A DNA stretch of 64,000 bases, from contig NZ_JASXSZ010000002.1 of NCBI RefSeq assembly GCF_030315975.1, positions 310,001 to 374,000 on the forward strand, given 5' to 3'. The translations under genes and the position numbers were made by a program. A model generated the notes under the pieces. It was not told where the DNA came from. It did not search any database and saw only the letters and a list, made by a program, of their open reading frames with translations. Of the stretch, positions 59,645 through 64,000 are shown piece after piece (position 1 is the first letter of the stretch; each line of letters starts with the position of its first letter). This DNA comes from Microbacterium candidum. Lineage in GTDB: Bacteria; Actinomycetota; Actinomycetes; Actinomycetales; Microbacteriaceae.

Positions 59645-60208
59645 TCACTTCCAGACGTTCGGCGCCGGCGCCTTCGTCGGCGGAAGGGCGGATGCCACCG
59701 CCCACTCGTGCACCCACGGGTCGATGTCCGGCACGCCCTCGGGACGGCCGACGGCGGCGAAGAGCTCTTCGTGCGTGATCCGGCGATTGCCCTCGCGCGC
59801 GAGCATGCGCGCCCGCACGATCGCTCGCGCGTAGACCTCGCCGTCGACGACGGCGCGGTGCTCCATGTACACGGCCTTGTCGTCGTGGCCGAGCAGGCGG
59901 GACTCGACGTCGAACCGCTGCCAGAGCTGCAGGGACTTGCGGAAGGTGATGGTCTCCGCCGACACGACGGCGTACCAGCCGTTGGTCTTCATGGCGTCCC
60001 ACACGCCGTTGCGGACGAGCAGGTCCCACCGCCCGAGATCGAACAGCGACAGGTAGCGGCCGTTGTTCATGTGCATGAGGATGTCGATGTCCGTCGGCAG
60101 GGTCGTCAGCCGCACGCGGCTCACCCCGGTCGGTTCGAGCCGCTCTCCGCGACGCAGGCGCCGCCGGGCCGAGAGGTGCACGAGGATCGTCCGCCAGATC
60201 ACATTCAC
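59645..60208 (-). CDS. Hot-dog acyl-CoA thioesterase (4HBT type)
   Basis: 187 residues. The hot-dog core has LPTDIDILMHMNNGRYLSLFDLGRWD with the 4HBT catalytic-type acidic residue, and FRKSLQLWQRFDVESRLLGHDD, seen in FcbC/YbgC-like proteins with a basic N-terminal helix. Hydrolyses acyl-CoA; chain preference not known. GTG start with TACGAT eight bases upstream and no clear Shine-Dalgarno site. Confidence 0.87.
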   Translation of the reverse strand: MNVIWRTILVHLSARRRLRRGERLEPTGVSRVRLTTLPTDIDILMHMNNGRYLSLFDLGRWDLLVRNGVWDAMKTNGWYAVVSAETITFRKSLQLWQRFDVESRLLGHDDKAVYMEHRAVVDGEVYARAIVRARMLAREGNRRITHEELFAAVGRPEGVPDIDPWVHEWAVASALPPTKAPAPNVWK

Positions 60209-60298
60209 GAGGTGCGATCGTAGCCTTCGTCCCTACGATTCCCGATTCGGTTGTGAGATGCCACCAAACCTTCGGCTCCGTGGGGTCGGGGCCGCGCC

Positions 60299-61882
60299 TC
60301 AGGACTCGACGAGCGGAGTCGTTTCGATGACGGGAGTCGCCTTCGCCGCCGCGGCCTCCTCCGCCGGCCTGATCGACTCCGCTCCTCGGCCGGACCCGCG
60401 CGAGGATCGCCCCGGGAGGGTCAGCATCGCGATGACGGCGGTCGCCAGCGCGATCCCGACGCAGGCCCACATCGTGGCCTCGAGGCCGTCCATGAACGCC
60501 TGCCGCACGGCATCCGTCACCCCCGGCACCTTCGCGCCGACGGCGAGCCCGCCGAACACGCCGTCCTCGACGACCGTGCGCACGGAGTGCGGCAGCTGCG
60601 CCGGCAGGACGAGGTTCTGGACGTACACGCGGTTGAAGATGCTCCCGAGGATCGCGACGCCGAGCGGGCTCCCCGTCTTCTGCAGCGCCTGATACACCGA
60701 CGATGCGGTGTTCGCGTCGTCCGGCGCGATGTGCGAGAGCGCGGCGGATGCGGCGGCGCTGAGCCCGAGCGCGATGCCGAACCCGAGCACCCCGGACCCG
60801 ATGAGCACGAGCGACTCCGGCGTCGATGCGGTCGCCTGCGAGATCGTCCAGAGGCCCGCCGCGGCGATCACGTATCCGAGCCCCGACGCGAAACGCGCTC
60901 CCATGAGGCGCGTGGCGACGCTCGACAGGAGCGACGCCGGAACGAATCCGGCGATCACGGCGAGCAGCCGCACGCCCGAGCCCATCGCGTCCTGCCCGCC
61001 GATCGCCTGGAAGTACTGGGGCAGGAGGAACAGGAGGCCGGTCAGAGCCATCGACCCGATGGCGGGGACGATCGTGCCCGCCGTGAAGCCGCGCACCCGG
61101 AACAGCCGCGGCGGGATCACCGGGTTCCGCCCGGTGCGCGCGATCCACAGCTCGCAGAAGGCGAACGCGACGAGGATCAGGATGCCGGCCGCCATCCAGC
61201 CGAGCGCCGCCGCGTCGTCCCACCCGTTCTGACCCGCGGTGATGAGCCCGTAGGTGAGGGCCACCAGGCCGGCGGTGAATCCCACCATCCCGACGACGTC
61301 GACACGGCCGGCGTGGGTCGGCTTCGTCTCGGGGACGGTGAGCAGGATGCCGACGAGTGCGATGACGGCGACGGGCACGTTGATGAGGAACACCCAGCCC
61401 CACCACGCGTTCGTCAGGATCCAGCCGCCGAGGACGGGACCGAGCGGCATGCCGAGGAACGTCGCGCCCATCATGATGCCGATCGCCTTCGGCCGCTCCT
61501 CCGGCGTGAACATCACGGCGATCATCGCGAAGGTGACGACGGCGATGGCGGCGGCCGGCACGCCCATGAGCGCACGCGCCGCGATGAGCTCGCCCGGTGT
61601 GGTGGACAGCGCGCACCACAGCGACCCACCGGCGAAGACGACGAGCGCCCCGACGAGCGTCTTCCGCCGGCCGATGCGGTCTCCGAGGACGCCGGTGGGC
61701 AGCATCGCGGCGGCCAGCGTGAGCATGAACGCCGTACTGAACCATTGGAGCTCGGACTGCGACGCGTGCAGCTCGCGGGAGAGCGTCGGCAGCGCGACGG
61801 CGAGGATCGTGAGGTCGAGCCCGATGACGAGCGCGGCGACCGAGAACATGGCGAGTCCGACCCAGCGGCGCTTTGCGGTCAT
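60299..61882 (-). CDS. DHA2-family drug exporter (EmrB/QacA type)
   Basis: 527 residues with 14 membrane helices. Seen: LDLTILAVALPTLSRELHAS in TM1 with the acidic residue of DHA2 pumps, motif A GDRIGRRKTLV near 68, motif C GMPLGPVLGGWI near 148. Divergent from a TetR gene with two operator-like palindromes between, so it is probably a TetR-controlled efflux pump. The last residues (TPVIETTPLVES) are encoded by a half copy of the GGAGTCG hairpin arm. Confidence 0.92.
   Translation of the reverse strand: MTAKRRWVGLAMFSVAALVIGLDLTILAVALPTLSRELHASQSELQWFSTAFMLTLAAAMLPTGVLGDRIGRRKTLVGALVVFAGGSLWCALSTTPGELIAARALMGVPAAAIAVVTFAMIAVMFTPEERPKAIGIMMGATFLGMPLGPVLGGWILTNAWWGWVFLINVPVAVIALVGILLTVPETKPTHAGRVDVVGMVGFTAGLVALTYGLITAGQNGWDDAAALGWMAAGILILVAFAFCELWIARTGRNPVIPPRLFRVRGFTAGTIVPAIGSMALTGLLFLLPQYFQAIGGQDAMGSGVRLLAVIAGFVPASLLSSVATRLMGARFASGLGYVIAAAGLWTISQATASTPESLVLIGSGVLGFGIALGLSAAASAALSHIAPDDANTASSVYQALQKTGSPLGVAILGSIFNRVYVQNLVLPAQLPHSVRTVVEDGVFGGLAVGAKVPGVTDAVRQAFMDGLEATMWACVGIALATAVIAMLTLPGRSSRGSGRGAESIRPAEEAAAAKATPVIETTPLVES
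60315..60337. repeat. Half GGAGTCG arm (translated)
   Basis: Resembles the left arm of the hairpins at 39860 and 53818 at most positions (GGAGTCGtttCGAtGAcGGGAGT pattern) and codes for the exporter's C-terminal tail. Confidence 0.45.
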
Positions 61883-61897
61883 GATCCACTTCCATTC

Positions 61898-61929
61898 TGG
61901 CAGTGTGTGCCACCTGGCAGTGTATGCCT
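61898..61929. promoter_or_regulatory. Tandem TetR operators
   Basis: TGGCAGTGTGTGCCA (61898-61912) and TGGCAGTGTATGCCT (61915-61929): two inverted TGGCA/TGCCA sites in tandem, 17 bases apart, between the exporter and tetR starts. Confidence 0.78.
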
Positions 61930-61968
61930 ATCGACGGAGAATGCCAAGACTTTCTGTCACATCGCGCC

Positions 61969-61974
61969 TATAGT
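61969..61974 (+). promoter_or_regulatory. -10 element of leaderless tetR
   Basis: TATAGT, six bases before the ATG at 61981, placing the transcription start at the start codon. No Shine-Dalgarno site. Confidence 0.6.
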
Positions 61975-61980
61975 CAGTGC

Positions 61981-62613
61981 ATGACAACGGATGCCGCGGG
62001 CCTGCGCGAGCGAAAACGCCTCCGCACGCGACGCGATCTCCAGACCGCCGCGATCCGGCTGATGCGCGAGCAGGGTTACGCCGAGACGACTGTCGAGCAG
62101 ATCGCGGACGCTGCCGAGGTCTCGCCGCGGACGTTCTTCCGCTACTTCCCGACGAAGGATGCCGTCCTCCTCACCGACCTGCAGGATGACGCGATCGCGC
62201 AGATGCTCGCGACGGCTCCCGCCGACCTCGACATCATCGACGCGTACCGCGCGGCGGTGGAGACGGCGTTCCTGTCGCTGACCGACGAGCAGTGGGAGAC
62301 CGAGCGCGAGCGCATGCGGCTCGTCATCTCGACGCCGGAGCTCGGTGTCACGGCGATGCTCCCGCGCGCGATGCGTCCGCTCACCGATGCGGTCGCGTTC
62401 GTCGCTCGCCGCATGTCGCTTCCGGCCGACGATCCGCGGCCGCAGGTGTACGGGGCGATGCTCGTCGCCGCCACAGCCGGGGCCGCGGTCGTCCTGCTGC
62501 AGCGATTCGCGACGGAGGATGTGGATCGCGAAGAGCTCTTCGCGGCCGTCGATCTGGGCCTGCAGATCCTGCGCGAGCCGTTCCCGACAGGCCTGCCCGC
62601 GTCGCGCGAATGA
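61981..62613 (+). CDS. TetR-family repressor of the DHA2 exporter
   Basis: 210 residues. HTH ETTVEQIADAAEVSPRTFFRYFPTKDAVL (about residues 36-64), the standard TetR signature, and a helical ligand domain behind it. Divergent from the exporter; two tandem palindromes lie between. Ligand unknown, probably an exported drug. Confidence 0.93.
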   Translation: MTTDAAGLRERKRLRTRRDLQTAAIRLMREQGYAETTVEQIADAAEVSPRTFFRYFPTKDAVLLTDLQDDAIAQMLATAPADLDIIDAYRAAVETAFLSLTDEQWETERERMRLVISTPELGVTAMLPRAMRPLTDAVAFVARRMSLPADDPRPQVYGAMLVAATAGAAVVLLQRFATEDVDREELFAAVDLGLQILREPFPTGLPASRE

Positions 62614-62696
62614 CGTGCGGGGCGGCCCGCGGCATCCATCTTTCAGCCTCGGTTCACCCGCTGTTCGCTCGATTTCACGTCTCGGCGGGACACGCG

Positions 62697-62702
62697 TAGA
62701 GT
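62697..62702 (+). promoter_or_regulatory. -10 element of leaderless GNAT gene
   Basis: TAGAGT, with TTCACG as -35 (62674-62679) at 17-base spacing, seven bases before the ATG at 62710. Confidence 0.55.
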
Positions 62703-62709
62703 CTGGCGC

Positions 62710-63216
62710 ATGGAGACCGAGCAGCACACCGATGTCGTTGTCCGTCCGGTTCGCGACGTGGATGCCGAGGCCCTCGGTCGCGTGCACGCGACGTGCTGGC
62801 ACGAGACCTACGACCACCTCATCAGCAAGGCCGCTCTCGAGGCGGTCTCGCCCAAGCGGCTCGCCGAGCTGTGGACCCACTGGGCCGTCCAGGGCCCCGA
62901 ATTCACCATGTGCGCGGCTCTCGTCGACGGCGAGATCGTCGGCTTCGTCGGCTCGGGTCCGGCCCGTGACAAGGATGCTCCGCGCGTGCGCGAGCTCTAC
63001 TTCATCTACCTGCTCGACGCCTACCACGGCACCGGGATCGGCCAGAAGCTGTTCGATGCGGCCGTTCCGGAGGGCGAGGAGAGCTACCTCTGGGTCGCCG
63101 ACGACAACCCCCGCGCGCACCGCTTCTACGTCCGCAACGGCTTCGCGCTCGACGGCGCGTCGCATACCGAGCCCTTCCTCGGCGAGACGCTGACCGAAGT
63201 CCGCTTCGTCCGCTGA
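62710..63216 (+). CDS. GNAT N-acetyltransferase
   Basis: 168 residues, complete GNAT fold: [38 protein letters not shown] (strand 4), the acetyl-CoA loop [17 protein letters not shown] near residue 100, and [17 protein letters not shown]. Similar to PhnO/RimI-like small acetyltransferases; substrate unknown. Followed by cofE after ten bases, so perhaps cotranscribed. Confidence 0.92.
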   Translation: METEQHTDVVVRPVRDVDAEALGRVHATCWHETYDHLISKAALEAVSPKRLAELWTHWAVQGPEFTMCAALVDGEIVGFVGSGPARDKDAPRVRELYFIYLLDAYHGTGIGQKLFDAAVPEGEESYLWVADDNPRAHRFYVRNGFALDGASHTEPFLGETLTEVRFVR

Positions 63217-63226
63217 TCGTCCGCGC

Positions 63227-63994
63227 GTGCTGACGATCTGGGCGCTGCCCGGCATCCCCGAGATCGCCGCCGGCGCTGACCTCGTCGAGTTGATCGGCGA
63301 GGCCGCGGGCGATACCCTCCAGGACGGCGACATCCTCGTCGTCACGTCGAAGATCGTGTCGAAGGCCGAAGGCCGATTCGTGACGGCCGACGACCGCGAG
63401 GACGCGATCACCGCGGAGACCGTACGGCTCGTCGCATCCCGCACGTCGGAGACGGGGCATACGACGCGCATCGTCGAGAACCGGCTCGGCATCGTCGCGG
63501 CCGCAGCGGGGGTCGATGCGTCGAACACGCCGGACGGCACCGTGCTGCTGCTCCCGGTGGACCCGGACGCCTCGGCCCGCGGCCTCGCCTCGGGTCTGCG
63601 AGTGCGGCTCGGCGTGGAGGTCGGCGTCATCGTGTCCGACACGCTCGGGCGCGCGTGGCGCGAGGGCCAGACCGACTCGGCGATCGGCGCGGCGGGCGTG
63701 CACGTGTTCGACGATCTGCGCGGGACGGTGGATGCCGAGGGCCGGCCCCTCGTCGTCACCCTGCCGTGCGTGGCCGACGAGCTGGCCGCGGCTACCGACC
63801 TCGTGAAGGGCAAGGCCGCCCGGCTGCCGGTCGCCGTCGTGCGCGGGCGCGCGGACCTCGTCGGCCCGCTCGACCTCCCCGGCGCCCGTTCGATCGTGCG
63901 CCCCGCGGAGCGCGACATGTTCTCTCGCGGAGCGGACGAGGCGTACGCCGACGGGTTCGCCGCCGGCGCGGCATCCAACGCCTCCACCGCCTGA
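63227..63994 (+). CDS. cofE: Coenzyme F420-0:L-glutamate ligase
   Basis: 255 residues. Adds glutamate to F420-0 with GTP. Seen: [13 protein letters not shown] at the start, [18 protein letters not shown] near residue 35, [20 protein letters not shown] near 85, and [21 protein letters not shown] near 137, all CofE/FbiB-N motifs. Many actinobacteria have FbiB, a fusion of CofE with a nitroreductase-like domain; here the gene ends after the ligase domain, so the partner is separate or absent. GTG start. F420 made by this route would serve the two LLM enzymes in the window. Confidence 0.92.
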   Translation: MLTIWALPGIPEIAAGADLVELIGEAAGDTLQDGDILVVTSKIVSKAEGRFVTADDREDAITAETVRLVASRTSETGHTTRIVENRLGIVAAAAGVDASNTPDGTVLLLPVDPDASARGLASGLRVRLGVEVGVIVSDTLGRAWREGQTDSAIGAAGVHVFDDLRGTVDAEGRPLVVTLPCVADELAAATDLVKGKAARLPVAVVRGRADLVGPLDLPGARSIVRPAERDMFSRGADEAYADGFAAGAASNASTA

Positions 63995-64000
63995 GCTCAC

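Noticed and set aside
1..64000. tRNA, rRNA or riboswitch
   Set aside because: No tRNA-like cloverleaf, rRNA stretch or known riboswitch core recognised by eye; a covariance-model search would settle it.

Overview
The window is about 70% GC, with heavy use of GGATGC/GATGCC codon pairs and very long out-of-phase ORFs. The gene content (rhamnose ABC system with RhaI-type isomerase, actinobacterial PutA, F420-dependent LLM enzymes plus CofE, single-strand cassette of ATP-grasp/Alpha-E/transglutaminase) points to an actinobacterium, most likely Microbacteriaceae (Microbacterium-like). This taxonomic call is inference from content and style. No rRNA, tRNA, CRISPR array, phage or transposase gene was seen.

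Layout. 1-6.9 kb: end of an MFS carrier, a type B carboxylesterase, then a minus-strand group (LLM oxidoreductase, orphan DNA methyltransferase, domain-permuted lipoate ligase, alpha/beta hydrolase). 7-18 kb: a complete L-rhamnose locus: divergent LacI repressor, ABC importer, mutarotase RhaM, isomerase RhaI, a fused rhamnulose-1-P aldolase/lactaldehyde dehydrogenase-type protein, and rhamnulokinase. 18-31.4 kb: a probable Amadori-product (fructosamine) island with one ABC importer plus a HAD hydrolase, two separate FrlB-like SIS deglycase/FrlD-like kinase modules, one GntR and two LacI regulators, a Gfo/Idh dehydrogenase and a DAO-family FAD oxidase. Three matching palindromes (core ACCGGT) sit on three promoters and tie most of this island into one regulon; a separate GTTGTC-n-GACAAC palindrome sits on the GntR-linked module.

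31.4-44.5 kb: MarR/MFS efflux pair, DksA-like zinc-finger protein, the ATP-grasp/Alpha-E/transglutaminase cassette, a membrane-anchored sulfite-oxidase-type molybdoenzyme, a second LLM enzyme, GNAT, ornithine aminotransferase with a DDAH-like amidinohydrolase, a quinone-reductase-like MDR protein, and a small XRE/membrane-protein pair with paired operators. 44.8-51.7 kb: a glycoside locus (ROK regulator, ABC importer, GH4 6-phospho-glycosidase, BadF-type sugar kinase); the start of the kinase is interrupted by two very long G runs that look like a sequencing/assembly defect. 51.8-64 kb: DUF4190-type membrane protein, alditol oxidase, LysR divergent from PutA, a secreted polysaccharide-deacetylase-like protein, thioesterase, DHA2 exporter divergent from TetR, GNAT and CofE.

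A second layer runs through the window: short palindromic repeats of at least three families at gene borders. Five sites carry a REP-like arm; two carry a GGGAGTCGA hairpin; others carry a TCGACnnGCTC unit. Several are translated: into the tail of the ATP-grasp protein, the linker of the molybdoenzyme, the N-terminus of a GNAT, and probably an insert in the methyltransferase. Together with the Amadori island and its shared operators these are the most noteworthy observations.
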